NCBI RefSeq assembly: GCF_002135375.1
Contig: NZ_NEGH01000004.1
Span: 97,042 to 161,041 of the forward strand
DNA from: Acinetobacter sp. ANC 4558
Lineage (GTDB): Bacteria; Pseudomonadota; Gammaproteobacteria; Pseudomonadales; Moraxellaceae
DNA length: 64,000 nt
Direction: 5' to 3'
Shown here one piece after another: positions 51,120-60,692 of the stretch. Each line of letters opens with the position of its first letter. Position 1 is the first letter of the stretch. A model generated the notes under the pieces. It did not search any database and was not told the DNA's origin. It saw only the letters and a list, made by a program, of their open reading frames with translations. The position numbers and the translations under genes are program-made.

Positions 51120-52994
51120 GTGAATTCAATTATTCTCCCATTATCGACTGCGCCAAGACTTGTAAAGCAAGGTGTTTTACTGGCAATGGATTTTTTAATT
51201 TTTCCAGTATTGGTTTGGCTTTGTTATGCCATTCGCTTATTTAATTTAGCTGCAGATGTTGTGCCTAATATTCCCTTTGGTCCGCTTTGGGTGACTGTTA
51301 TTGCAACATTGATGTTGTTTTTATGCGGGGTATATCAATTTATTGTTCGAACTTTTAATGAAGCATTTATTACCAAACTTGCATTTGCAACAACATTAAC
51401 GGTTTTTTTCTTATATGTTTTGGCCTATTTAACTCCTGCTTTTATTCCAATGTCCATTCCATTGATGTTTGGATTTATGATGTTTGCATGGGTTTGGTTA
51501 AGCCGAAGCATTATTCGATTTATTGTTCGCTCACATTTTAAATCAGATGTTCCACGTAAACGTATTGCAATTTATGGAGCAGGTTTTGCGGGGCAACAAA
51601 TTGCTGCCTTACTAGGTAAGTCTGATGAACATTTTCCCCTGTTTTTTATTGATGATAATTTATCACTATCCGATCAAATGATTGGGCGGTTAAAAGTCTT
51701 TAATGCGGAACAAGCAATAAAGCTATTAAAAAAAGAGATGGTTGATGAAGTACTTATTGCTTTGCCTTCTGTGAATCGGCAACGTAAAAATGAGATCATT
51801 AAATTTTTAGAACCTACACATCTCAAAATTACTGAATTGCCAAGCTTAACCCGATTGGTCGATGGCAATGTTCAAATCTCAGATATTCAAGAAGTCGATA
51901 TTATTGACTTGCTTGGTCGAGATCCGATTCCTCCTGTTCCAGCATTATTAGCAAAAAATATTGATCAAAAAGTCGTGATGGTGACGGGAGCTGGTGGATC
52001 GATCGGTTCAGAATTGTGTCGTCAGATTGTGAAAAATCAACCGAAACTTCTCATTCTTTATGAGGTAACAGAGTTTGCTTTATATCAGATTGATAAAGAA
52101 TTGAGTCAAGTTTCAACCATTCAAATTATTCCAATTCTCGGTACAGTACTGGATCAGCAAAAGCTTGAGCGTGTGATTGAGCAGTATCACGTGCAAACTG
52201 TTTATCATGCAGCTGCATATAAGCACGTTCCGTTGGTTGAATGTAACCCGATTGCGGGGCTCAAAAATAATGCAGTGGGTACCGCATTTAGTTTAAATGC
52301 AGCAGTTAACCAAGGAGTTGAAACTTTTGTATTAATTTCAACAGACAAAGCTGTTCGCCCCACCAATGTGATGGGTGCTTCAAAACGATTAGCAGAGTTA
52401 TATTGTCAGGCCGTTGCGGAAAGAGAGAATCATACCCAAATTAGCATTGTTCGTTTTGGAAATGTATTAGGCTCATCTGGTTCTGTCGTTCCTTTATTTA
52501 AGCAGCAAATTGCCAAAGGTGGCCCAATTACTGTTACACATCCCGATGTAACACGTTACTTCATGACGATTCCTGAGGCATCGCAATTGGTAATTCAAGC
52601 AGGAGCGATGGGTAAAGGTGGGGATGTTTTTTTATTAGATATGGGACAGCCTGTACGGATTCAAGATTTGGCACGACAAATGATTTCTTTGAGTGGATTA
52701 AAAGTCAAAGAACATGCAAATCATGAAGGTGATATCGAAATCAAATATACAGGTTTACGACCAGGTGAAAAACTCTATGAAGAACTACTCATTGACCAAG
52801 ATAATACAGAAGATACCGCACATAGTCGTATATTAAGATCCTATGAAAAGCATTATCCTTTAGACGAAATTTTGAATACTATTCATTATATTAATGAATT
52901 AACAGCATTGGAAAAAGATGTTAATTGGGTATTAGATCAATTAGAGTATTATGTTGATGGTTATCAACGTAGTAATAAAATTCAAGTAAACTAA
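51120..52994 (+). CDS. weeK: Membrane-bound UDP-GlcNAc 4,6-dehydratase (PglF/WeeK-like)
   Basis: This 624-residue protein has four N-terminal membrane helices (about 1-130), a CoA-binding-like Rossmann domain (KRIAIYGAGFAGQQIAALL) and a C-terminal SDR dehydratase domain. The SDR domain contains VTGAGGSIGSELCRQI, HAAAYKHVPLVECNP, STDKAVRPTNVMGASKRLAE and RYFMTIPEAS. Met in place of the usual SDR Tyr (NVMGASK) is normal for PglF-type enzymes. It converts UDP-GlcNAc to the 4-keto-6-deoxy sugar, the first step for the bacillosamine-type residue. The start is GTG at 51120. Confidence 0.93.
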   Translation: MNSIILPLSTAPRLVKQGVLLAMDFLIFPVLVWLCYAIRLFNLAADVVPNIPFGPLWVTVIATLMLFLCGVYQFIVRTFNEAFITKLAFATTLTVFFLYVLAYLTPAFIPMSIPLMFGFMMFAWVWLSRSIIRFIVRSHFKSDVPRKRIAIYGAGFAGQQIAALLGKSDEHFPLFFIDDNLSLSDQMIGRLKVFNAEQAIKLLKKEMVDEVLIALPSVNRQRKNEIIKFLEPTHLKITELPSLTRLVDGNVQISDIQEVDIIDLLGRDPIPPVPALLAKNIDQKVVMVTGAGGSIGSELCRQIVKNQPKLLILYEVTEFALYQIDKELSQVSTIQIIPILGTVLDQQKLERVIEQYHVQTVYHAAAYKHVPLVECNPIAGLKNNAVGTAFSLNAAVNQGVETFVLISTDKAVRPTNVMGASKRLAELYCQAVAERENHTQISIVRFGNVLGSSGSVVPLFKQQIAKGGPITVTHPDVTRYFMTIPEASQLVIQAGAMGKGGDVFLLDMGQPVRIQDLARQMISLSGLKVKEHANHEGDIEIKYTGLRPGEKLYEELLIDQDNTEDTAHSRILRSYEKHYPLDEILNTIHYINELTALEKDVNWVLDQLEYYVDGYQRSNKIQVN

Positions 52995-53033
52995 CGTATA
53001 TATTTACGATAAAGCAGAGGATTAGGTATTTGT

Positions 53034-53912
53034 ATGGCGGTTAAAAAAGCAATTCTTCCAGTAGCAGGTTTAGGTACTCGTTTTTTACCAGCGAGTAAAG
53101 CAATTCCTAAAGAAATGGTGACAGTTGTTGATCGCCCAGCTATTGAATATGTAGTGAAAGAAGCAGTTGCAGCGGGAATTGAACAAATTATTTTAGTCAC
53201 ACATTCATCTAAAGCATCGATTGAAAATTATTTTGACCGTAATTTTGAACTAGAAACGACTTTAGAAAGCAAAAAGAAATTTGATTTATTAAAAGAAATC
53301 ACTGAAATTTTACCTGCTCATGTCAGTATTGTGAGCGTACGTCAACCTCAACCACTGGGTTTGGGACATGCTGTTCTTTGCGCTAAAGATGTTGTTGGTG
53401 ATGAAGATTTTGCAGTTTTGCTACCTGATGTATTGGTCAAAGACTCTGATGTAACAAATGATTTAAGTTTAATGATACAGCGTTTTAACGAGACTCAAGC
53501 ATCACAGATTATGGTTGAAGCTGTTCCTGATCATTTGGTCGATCAGTATGGGATTGTAGATGTAAGTTCTAGCCCAAATGAAGGTCAAAGTATTGTGATG
53601 CAAGGTATTGTAGAGAAACCAGCGATTGGTACTGCACCATCAAATTTATCAGTTGTGGGTCGTTATATTCTTCCAGCAAAAATTATGCAGCTTTTAGAAC
53701 AAACCCCTAAAGGTGCTGGTAATGAAATTCAATTAACCGATGCAATTGCAAAATTACAAGAGAAAGAAATTGTTGAAGCCTACCGCATGAAAGGTCAAAC
53801 ATTTGATTGTGGCAGTAAGATCGGTTATCTAAAAGCGGTATTACATTATGGTATTGAACATCCAAAATTAGGATCTGACTTTAAGAAACTCATTCAAGAA
53901 CTTGCACTATAA
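53034..53912 (+). CDS. galU: UTP-glucose-1-phosphate uridylyltransferase
   Basis: This 292-residue protein has [26 protein letters not shown] (UTP-binding), [25 protein letters not shown] and [14 protein letters not shown]. These are all GalU signatures. It makes UDP-glucose for the capsule and other surface sugars. It is the first gene of the conserved galU-ugd-gpi precursor block at the end of the K locus. GAGGATTAGGT precedes the ATG. Confidence 0.96.
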   Translation: MAVKKAILPVAGLGTRFLPASKAIPKEMVTVVDRPAIEYVVKEAVAAGIEQIILVTHSSKASIENYFDRNFELETTLESKKKFDLLKEITEILPAHVSIVSVRQPQPLGLGHAVLCAKDVVGDEDFAVLLPDVLVKDSDVTNDLSLMIQRFNETQASQIMVEAVPDHLVDQYGIVDVSSSPNEGQSIVMQGIVEKPAIGTAPSNLSVVGRYILPAKIMQLLEQTPKGAGNEIQLTDAIAKLQEKEIVEAYRMKGQTFDCGSKIGYLKAVLHYGIEHPKLGSDFKKLIQELAL

Positions 53913-53958
53913 AGTTTAATTTTCTATTTCTTGTGATTATAAATTTACGGGGAAATTT

Positions 53959-55215
53959 ATGAAAGTCGCAATATTAGGGCATACACTTAATGCAGCAGTT
54001 TTTGCTGCATTAATGGCCGAGTGCGGGCACTATGTTTATTGGTGTAAACTATTAAATAAAGCACGTACAGAACGTTCTTATATACAAGATGAAGCAGTTA
54101 ACCAATTATTAAATAAACAAGAACAAAAAGGTTTTCTTAAATATTGTAGTTTTGATGAAATTGGGCTAGATATCGATGTTTATTTTTTTAGTTTTCTTCC
54201 AACAGAAGAAGATCAAAATATAGATGTATTGTCGAAATTGAACTTACGTCCAATTATTCATCCAAAATTAATGATTAATACCTCTACTTTTGGTTTACAT
54301 GGAACTCAACGCTTAGCAGAAAACCTACCAGATGATGATTGGATCTATCTACCAGATACTATTCAGGAAGGAAATGCATTATCGAGCGTATTAGAGTCTA
54401 AGCAACTGGTCGTGGGGTACTCTAGTGAAGCAAGTCAGATTCAAATTATTGAATTATTAAGACCTCTTTTTCCACGGAAACAACAGTATCTTTTTATGCC
54501 TATATTGGATGCTGAGTTTGCTAAGCTCAGTGTTTCTGGTTTATTGGCAACACGCATTAGTTATATCAATGATCTAGCTGTTGTGGCTGAAAAATTAGGG
54601 GTTGATATTGAGTACGTTCGTCAAGGAATGGCATCTGATAGTCGTATAGGTGCATTATATTTATATCCTGGAGCAGGATTTGGGGGCGAAAATTTCTCAC
54701 ATGATATTCTAACTCTTGCAAATACAGTGTCAGGTACAGGGGTACAAAGCCAGCTTTTAGCACAAGTTTGGGACATCAATGAACAACAAAAAGAAATTTT
54801 GTTTCGTAAATTGTGGAACTACTTCCATGGGGATTTAAACGGTAAAGTTGTTGCCATTTGGGGAGCATCATTTAAAGAAAATACGGCCAGTATTCGGCAG
54901 TCTCCAATTCATGCCATGTTGAAAGCACTTTGGGCTCAAGGTGTGATTGTGAGATTACATGATCCTCAAGCTTTACCAGAAATTGAAAAAGTATATGGTT
55001 ATCGAGATGACTTAATTTATTGTAGTGATCAATATGAGGCTGTTCAGGGTGCAGATGCTTTATGTTTATTGACGGCATGGAAGCAATATTGGAGTCCGAA
55101 TTATACTGATTTATTACAATGTATGCGACACCCTTTAATTCTTGACGGTCGTAATATTTATGATCCAAGTTATGTTAAAAGTCAGGGGTTTGCATATATG
55201 GGGGTAGGGCGTTAA
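53959..55215 (+). CDS. ugd: Ugd-family protein lacking the usual catalytic residues
   Basis: This 418-residue protein occupies the ugd position and has UDP-glucose dehydrogenase fold features ([57 protein letters not shown]). The canonical active site GGSCFPKD reads GGENFSHD here (Asn245 at the Cys position, His248 at the Lys position). The N-terminal GxGxxG is replaced by GHTLNA. From memory, other Acinetobacter Ugd proteins share this form, but I cannot check. It overlaps gpi by one base. A standard UDP-glucose dehydrogenase reaction is doubtful on sequence alone. Confidence 0.8.
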   Translation: MKVAILGHTLNAAVFAALMAECGHYVYWCKLLNKARTERSYIQDEAVNQLLNKQEQKGFLKYCSFDEIGLDIDVYFFSFLPTEEDQNIDVLSKLNLRPIIHPKLMINTSTFGLHGTQRLAENLPDDDWIYLPDTIQEGNALSSVLESKQLVVGYSSEASQIQIIELLRPLFPRKQQYLFMPILDAEFAKLSVSGLLATRISYINDLAVVAEKLGVDIEYVRQGMASDSRIGALYLYPGAGFGGENFSHDILTLANTVSGTGVQSQLLAQVWDINEQQKEILFRKLWNYFHGDLNGKVVAIWGASFKENTASIRQSPIHAMLKALWAQGVIVRLHDPQALPEIEKVYGYRDDLIYCSDQYEAVQGADALCLLTAWKQYWSPNYTDLLQCMRHPLILDGRNIYDPSYVKSQGFAYMGVGR

Positions 55216-56888
55216 TGGCTAATTTATTCAGTTCTTCCTGGATTGAGGAAGATGAGAAAATAGTAAATGTTGAAAATAAATTAAGTGAGCTTAAAAAAGA
55301 ATTCGAAACTAAACATTTAACAGAGCTTTTCGCTGAAGATTCTAATAGATTTCATCATTTTTCTGTGCAGTTAAATCCAATTGTTTTTGATTATAGTAAA
55401 CATCGTATAGATAAAGATGTCATTGAAAATTTAATCGAATGGGCAAAGCAACAGAATTTAGATGGTTGGATTCAAAAACTTTTTTCAACAGAAAAAATTA
55501 ATTATACTGAACAACGTGCGGTCATGCACTGGGCTTTGAGACTACCTAAAGGTAGTAAAGTACAGTCTGATGTTGTTAATCAAGTACATGAACAGCTTGA
55601 AAAAATGTATGCTTTGGTGAATAAAGTTCATGCAGGACAATATCGAGGTGCTACAGGTGAAGTTATTCAAGATATTGTAAATATTGGTGTAGGTGGGTCT
55701 GATTTAGGACCACTTATGGTGAGTCATGCATTATCAGATTTTAAAAAAGCCACAGAAAAACCTTTAAATATTCACTTTGTTTCTACGATTGATGGTAGTC
55801 AACTTTCAGAGATTTTACATAAATTACGACCAGAAACCACATTATTTATTATTTCATCAAAATCATTTGGTACCATTGATACACTTTCGAATGCACAAAC
55901 TGCACGAATTTGGTTAGAAAAAACCTTAGGAAAAGTGCCGCAAGTACTCAAACATCATTTTGTTGGTGTGTCAACAAAACCTGATAAAATGTCAGCATGG
56001 GGAATTGCACCTGAAAATCAATTTCAATTATGGGATTGGGTGGGTGGTCGTTATTCGTTATGGTCTTGTATTGGTCTTCCAATTGCATTAACGATTGGTG
56101 TAAAAGGTTTTAAGCATTTCCTTGCAGGTGCTTACGCTGTTGATGAACATTTCAAAAAAACACCATTCGAGAGTAATATTCCCGTATTGATGGGGTTATT
56201 GGGTGCATGGAATAATAATTTCTTAAATATTCAGACACATGCAATATTACCTTATGATGGTCGTTTAAAGTATTTTGCACCGTATTTGCAGCAGTTAGAA
56301 ATGGAGTCGAACGGAAAGTCGATTCGACGTAATGGAAAAAAAGTTGAATTTAAGACATGTCCAATTATTTGGGGAGAAGTCGGCCCAAATGCACAGCATG
56401 CATTTTATCAATTGTTGCATCAAGGAACTCATTCAGTCAGTAGTGACTTTATTGCACCGATATATCGTTATAATTCAAATCATTTTACCTATGTAGATAA
56501 TGCTGATGCATTGATAGAGCAGCATCATTTGGCTTTATCAAACTGCTTAGCTCAATCACGGTTATTGGCATTTGGTAATCGGGCATTGGATCAGACAGAA
56601 TTAGCTTCTTTGCCTGAGTATAAACAATACGAAGGTAATCAGCCGAGTACCACCATGTTAATGCAGGAATTGAATCCTTATAGTTTAGGAATGTTGATTG
56701 CAATGTATGAACATAAAGTATTTGTGCAATCCGTCCTTTGGAATATTAACTCATTTGATCAATGGGGCGTTGAAAAGGGCAAACAAATTGCAGATCAGCT
56801 ATTACCAATTCTAAATGGTGAACAAACCAATTTCTCTCAATTAGATGCATCAACAAAGGGTCTGATTGAAATTATAAAAAGTAGTTAA
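55215..56888 (+). CDS. gpi: Glucose-6-phosphate isomerase
   Basis: This 557-residue protein is full length and has [24 protein letters not shown] written as [36 protein letters not shown] and [12 protein letters not shown] (the second PGI signature with catalytic Lys). It interconverts glucose-6-P and fructose-6-P, linking central metabolism to capsule precursor supply. Its start shares one base with the ugd stop (TAATG type). A strong terminator follows the stop. Confidence 0.96.
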   Translation: MANLFSSSWIEEDEKIVNVENKLSELKKEFETKHLTELFAEDSNRFHHFSVQLNPIVFDYSKHRIDKDVIENLIEWAKQQNLDGWIQKLFSTEKINYTEQRAVMHWALRLPKGSKVQSDVVNQVHEQLEKMYALVNKVHAGQYRGATGEVIQDIVNIGVGGSDLGPLMVSHALSDFKKATEKPLNIHFVSTIDGSQLSEILHKLRPETTLFIISSKSFGTIDTLSNAQTARIWLEKTLGKVPQVLKHHFVGVSTKPDKMSAWGIAPENQFQLWDWVGGRYSLWSCIGLPIALTIGVKGFKHFLAGAYAVDEHFKKTPFESNIPVLMGLLGAWNNNFLNIQTHAILPYDGRLKYFAPYLQQLEMESNGKSIRRNGKKVEFKTCPIIWGEVGPNAQHAFYQLLHQGTHSVSSDFIAPIYRYNSNHFTYVDNADALIEQHHLALSNCLAQSRLLAFGNRALDQTELASLPEYKQYEGNQPSTTMLMQELNPYSLGMLIAMYEHKVFVQSVLWNINSFDQWGVEKGKQIADQLLPILNGEQTNFSQLDASTKGLIEIIKSS

Positions 56889-56922
56889 TTAAAAAAGAGC
56901 CTTTAAAGGCTCTTTTTTAAGC
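56887..56922. terminator. Bidirectional terminator gpi / pgm
   Basis: AAAAAAGAGCC, TTTAAA, GGCTCTTTTTT is a perfect hairpin with A and T runs, placed between the convergent gpi and pgm genes. Confidence 0.92.
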
Positions 56923-56932
56923 TGAAGTAAAA

Positions 56933-58303
56933 TTATTCTTGAATTAATTGTGTAAGTTCATCAACATAAGTTTGCATTGGTTGAGGATTTCTGTCTAAAC
57001 GACTTTCAATATTCAGACGTAATAATGGTTCAGTGTTTGAAGCACGAACATTTAACCGCCAAGCACCAAAGTCTAGACTTACACCATCTGTTTGATCAAG
57101 AGTCGGATTTTGTGGCGCAAAATGATCAAAAATTTTCTGAATGGTAATTTGAGTATCTGTCACCTTGAAGTTAATCTCCCCTGAACAAGGGAACTTTTCA
57201 ATCATTTCTTCAACCAAAGAAGATAAAGATTGCTTCGTCTCAGACAAGACTGAAACGGTCAATAACCAAGGAATCATTCCGCTATCACAATATGCAAAAT
57301 CGCGGAAATAATGATGAGCACTCATTTCACCGCCGTATACAGCATTATTTTCACGCATAACATCTTTAATAAAGGCATGACCAGATTTAGATTGAACAGC
57401 GATACCTTGATATTTATCAAGAATATCTAATGTATTCCAAACTAAACGAGGATCATGAACGACTTTTTCACCAGACTGTTTTAATAAAAAGGCCTGTGCG
57501 AGTAAGCCGACAATATAATATCCTTCAATAAATTGTCCTTTTTCATCAAATAAGAAACAACGATCGAAGTCTCCATCCCATGCAATGCCCATATCTGCTT
57601 GGTGATCAAGTACAGCTTGACGTGTACTATCACGATTTTCAATTAAAATTGGATTCGGAATCCCATTCGGGAAATGACCATCGGCTTCATGGTGAATTTT
57701 AATGAATTCTATTGGAACTTGAAGTTGTTTAAATTTAGTTTCAATTGCATCAATAACATGACCAGCAGCCCCATTGCCTGCATTAACAACAAGTTTAAGA
57801 GGCTGAATTTTTTGAGGCTCAATGTAGGTCATTAAGTGCTCAATAAATTCAGGTAGAATATTGTAGGTTGTTGTTGTGCCTTGTTGAGAAACATCTATAA
57901 ATTGCCCTGATTCTGCCAGCAATTGGATTTCTTTTAAACCTGTATCAGCACTAATTGGGCGAGAGTTCTCACGAACAAGTTTCATGCCATTAAAGTCTAT
58001 CGGGTTGTGACTTGCGGTAATTTCAATACCACCTTGCACCCCAAGATGAAACGTCGCGAAATAAACCTCTTCTGTTCCAGTCATTCCTAAATCAAGAACA
58101 TTCACCCCTGCATCATTTAAACCTTTGATCGTTGCTTGTTTTAAACCTTCACTAGATAAGCGAATATCGCAACCAATAACAACAGTTTTAGGTTGATAAA
58201 TTTGGCCATATGCACGACCAATTTTATAAGCAATATCTTCATTTAATTCTGTACCAAGCTTGCCACGAATATCGTAGGCTTTGAAGCAGGTAAGTTTTGT
58301 CAT
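56933..58303 (-). CDS. pgm: Phosphomannomutase/phosphoglucomutase
   Basis: This protein of 456 residues belongs to the alpha-D-phosphohexomutase family. The catalytic Ser is in [15 protein letters not shown], the Mg loop is [12 protein letters not shown], the sugar-specificity loop is [10 protein letters not shown] and the phosphate-binding loop is [11 protein letters not shown]. It makes glucose-1-P (and perhaps mannose-1-P) for GalU and other pathways. The frame extends to 58372, but the ATG at 58303 has GGGAAA upstream and begins [17 protein letters not shown], the family start. It is transcribed towards gpi, closing the K locus. No gne1/galE lies between gpi and pgm. Confidence 0.94.
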   Translation of the reverse strand: MTKLTCFKAYDIRGKLGTELNEDIAYKIGRAYGQIYQPKTVVIGCDIRLSSEGLKQATIKGLNDAGVNVLDLGMTGTEEVYFATFHLGVQGGIEITASHNPIDFNGMKLVRENSRPISADTGLKEIQLLAESGQFIDVSQQGTTTTYNILPEFIEHLMTYIEPQKIQPLKLVVNAGNGAAGHVIDAIETKFKQLQVPIEFIKIHHEADGHFPNGIPNPILIENRDSTRQAVLDHQADMGIAWDGDFDRCFLFDEKGQFIEGYYIVGLLAQAFLLKQSGEKVVHDPRLVWNTLDILDKYQGIAVQSKSGHAFIKDVMRENNAVYGGEMSAHHYFRDFAYCDSGMIPWLLTVSVLSETKQSLSSLVEEMIEKFPCSGEINFKVTDTQITIQKIFDHFAPQNPTLDQTDGVSLDFGAWRLNVRASNTEPLLRLNIESRLDRNPQPMQTYVDELTQLIQE

Positions 58304-58683
58304 TTTAATTTCCCAAAATTTAAAAGAAAGCCAGAAGTTGCTTATATAAGCGTAATTAGAATTTATACTCAACAGATTTTATATGAAATAAGATAAAAAG
58401 TAGTATAAATATCAAGCTTATGATAATAGATAATCATCTTATTATAGCGTGAATAATATTTAAATTATGAGTCATTAATCTCAATTTCATGATTGTTTTA
58501 ATATTGATGTTTATAGGTTGTTCGCTAGTCATGATTTCTAATTCTTTTAAAAATGTTGAGTATGGATTATTCATGATATCTTTTAAAAACTCACTTCATC
58601 GTGTGGGTTTGGGAATAATATGAATATCATTGAGTAATATGATTTAATAAAAAGCCAAAAAATTTTGGCTTTGATCTTGGGTA
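58304..58683. other. Intergenic region pgm / yddG-like gene
   Basis: About 380 AT-rich bases must include the pgm promoter on the minus strand and the 3' end of the exporter transcript. I see no gene and no strong repeat here. Confidence 0.5.
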
Positions 58684-59586
58684 TTAAGTTGCTAATTTTG
58701 TTTGTTGAACTGATTTTTTTCGAATTGACAGCCAGCAGATGAATGAACCTACAGTTACAGTAATAGCGCCATACCAAAAATTTGAAGAGAGGCTCGAATG
58801 TAACACTAGAACGGAAAATGATGATGAGAGTAATGGTGAAAAATAAGAAAGCATGACTAAAACTGGCATATTTCCTTTAATAATCCCAACATTCCATGCT
58901 AAATATCCCATGGCGAAAAAGAAAGCACCAATTAAAATGAACAGATAACTTGTCATTGAATTAACATATGGAAAATTAATACCTTGGATTGAAATAGTAA
59001 GTATCCATAATGCACTTGCAGTTAAGATAAAATATAATGATATCGCATTTGTTCCATTACTATATTTTTTTGTATAAATACAATATACCGCCCAAAGTAA
59101 TGCAGCTAAAAAAATTAATAAATAACTAATAGGATTTTGATAAAAATTATCAATAAAATTAAGGTTCGGATGATAATTAATGATCACGATACCAGAGAAA
59201 CTAATCAGTATACCGATAATGGTTAAGAAATTTACTTTTTCTTCTTTTAAAAATGCGAGCATTAAAATAATCAATGTTGGCCATAGACTAAAAGTAATAT
59301 TCATTTCAATTGATTTTTCAGCAGATGGAGCTAATGTAATTGAAAATGCAAAGCACAATTCAAAAATAATAAAAAGAAGGCTAGAGATGATTAAGAATTT
59401 TTTAGAGATTTTTTTGAAATCAGGTAATCCATAAGAAAAGTATAGAATTACAGCGCTAAGAGTATAGACGTAAGTCACTGTATACATGGGACCAAATGCT
59501 TCGGTTGAGAGGCGTAATAATCCTACCAAAGTCGACCATAATAGAAGTGCTAAAATACCTATGCTAGTTGCAATCTGACGATTCAT
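58684..59586 (-). CDS. yddG: DMT-family amino acid exporter (YddG-like)
   Basis: This 300-residue protein has ten membrane helices and two EamA halves. The start RQIATSIGILALLLWSTLVGLLRLSTEAFGP, the segment LLWAVYCIYTKKYSNGTNAISLYF and FAMGYLAWNVGIIKGNMPVLVMLSYFSPLLSS closely follow E. coli YddG, an exporter of aromatic amino acids and some thiol compounds. It would sit in the inner membrane. It is isolated between the capsule locus and the Tn7-like remnant, and no regulator is adjacent. Confidence 0.9.
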   Translation of the reverse strand: MNRQIATSIGILALLLWSTLVGLLRLSTEAFGPMYTVTYVYTLSAVILYFSYGLPDFKKISKKFLIISSLLFIIFELCFAFSITLAPSAEKSIEMNITFSLWPTLIILMLAFLKEEKVNFLTIIGILISFSGIVIINYHPNLNFIDNFYQNPISYLLIFLAALLWAVYCIYTKKYSNGTNAISLYFILTASALWILTISIQGINFPYVNSMTSYLFILIGAFFFAMGYLAWNVGIIKGNMPVLVMLSYFSPLLSSSFSVLVLHSSLSSNFWYGAITVTVGSFICWLSIRKKSVQQTKLAT

Positions 59587-59839
59587 GGCATATTTGATCT
59601 AAATAATACGCATCATAATTTTTTACTTCGCAATTGAAAAGTTCTATTCACATGATATTTTTTTATAGATCAATGAATTTTTGTTATGGATGAATTTTTA
59701 TGAAAATTGTTTATCATTTTTTAATAGTTTTTGAATTAATTATAAAAATTCTTAAATGAATATTTTTCTAAAACATAGAATTTATACGCTTTTTATGCAA
59801 ATAATATGAGGGCATTTAAAAGTACCCTCATACAACAGC
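59587..59839. other. Flank between the exporter gene and the Tn7-like left end
   Basis: This AT-rich sequence holds no gene. A hairpin (TATGAGGG 59805-59812, CCCTCATA 59825-59832) ends a few bases before the proposed transposon end, so insertion may have occurred beside an existing stem-loop. Confidence 0.5.
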
Positions 59840-59991
59840 TATGGTTAAGTAATAAAGTATCATCCTAAAATCAACACAAATTATTGATTTTAGGCTTTTA
59901 GCAAGATTCTTGAGAAAAATAAAGTTTCATCCTATATTATAAATTCTTCTCGAATTTCAAAAAGTAGAAGTAATAAAGTTTCATCTTAGCC
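59840..59991 (+). mobile_element. Tn7-like transposon left end with three TnsB-site-like repeats
   Basis: Three direct repeats share AATAAAGTWTCATCYTA. They lie at 59851-59870, 59918-59937 and 59972-59991, all in the same orientation, spread over about 140 bases. The Tn7 left end, as I remember it, has three TnsB sites over about 150 bases with the core AATAAAGTCTTAAACT, the first site about 11 bases from the tip. Counting 11 bases back gives a tip near 59840 reading TATGG, where Tn7 has TGTGG, so the tip may be mutated. Orientation agrees with the tnsE remnant, which is transcribed towards this end. The exact boundary is uncertain by about 20 bases. Confidence 0.6.
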
Positions 59992-60303
59992 ACTGATGTT
60001 TGCAGCATCACTCCATTGTAGAAATGCTATTGGTTCAGCACCGCTTAAATTACCAAATTCAACCTTTATTTTGAAGGAGTTGCTTACAATAGACTTTTCT
60101 TTGAATGGTTTATTAAAATCATCTGAAGAAACGTTGTAAGAACCCGATTCAGTATCAATAAATAATTGGCGAAACGAGTTTATAATAGCAGTTTTACCAG
60201 CCCCATTTTCACCAACAATTACATTTAAACCTTCCCTCAAGTTAATTTTAAAAAGTTCGGAAAAACAACGATATCCGTTAATCGATAATTTTTTTATATA
60301 CAT
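59986..60303 (-). pseudogene. Truncated OLD-type AAA ATPase (transposon cargo)
   Basis: Only the N-terminal 105 residues of an ABC/OLD-family ATPase remain. MYIKKLSINGYRCFSELFKI and the Walker A VGENGAGKTAIINS (about residues 30-43) are clear. OLD-type nucleases normally continue for 500 or more residues with Walker B and a Toprim domain, all missing here. The frame ends at a TAA that lies inside the third terminal repeat, so a deletion joined the gene to the transposon end. Such ATPases are common anti-phage or nuclease cargo in Tn7-like elements. It is very probably non-functional. Confidence 0.75.
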
Positions 60304-60479
60304 GAAATATTTCCAGATTCTAGGAATGGATATAATATGAAATTAAGTGTCATATCCTTGGACATGATGGTGATCAAATGCAATTTGTATTTCTCATTAA
60401 GCAGCTCATTTACTCCATGAGTTTTTATAACATTTTGATACTTACTTGAAAAAATCCGAATGTATTCTGCAAGCGGGGG
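60294..60479 (-). pseudogene. C-terminal fragment of the gene upstream of the ATPase
   Basis: After an in-frame TAG (60480-60482) an open frame of 61 codons runs to a TAA at 60294-60296. It includes AEYIRIFSSKYQNVIKTHG and YKLHLITIMSKDMTL. It overlaps the ATPase start by 10 bases, the arrangement of a coupled two-gene unit. No start codon precedes it in frame, so it looks like the 3' remnant of a partner gene. I do not recognise the family, and the reading is tentative. Confidence 0.4.
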
Positions 60480-60692
60480 CTAAGCCCACAAGCCTTTAAA
60501 CAGAAATACTCTAGAGAGTTAGAGAGATTCCTATCCACTTTACTGTCTCGGATTAAATAATGGCTTGCTTAAACAATAGGACAATAAATAGTGTAAATCA
60601 AGACTAATAAGCTACTAAAAATCTTAATAAATTTAGATATCCGAATTGCTTAAATTACTCTGTAGGAAGCCTATTTAACATCCTCAAACTCT
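60480..60692. other. Non-coding stretch between cargo remnant and tnsE remnant
   Basis: About 210 bases without an open frame I can support. It contains GGGGGCTAAGCCC near 60475 and a CTCTAGAGAG palindrome near 60511. It may be eroded cargo sequence. Confidence 0.4.

Noticed and set aside
59587..59850. attTn7 downstream of glmS as the insertion site
   Set aside because: The neighbour is a YddG-type exporter gene, and its start rather than its end faces the element; no glmS is present.
59851..59991. Short repeats as a possible CRISPR array
   Set aside because: There are only three imperfect copies with unequal gaps of 47 and 34 bases, no cas genes, and a better match to a Tn7-like end.
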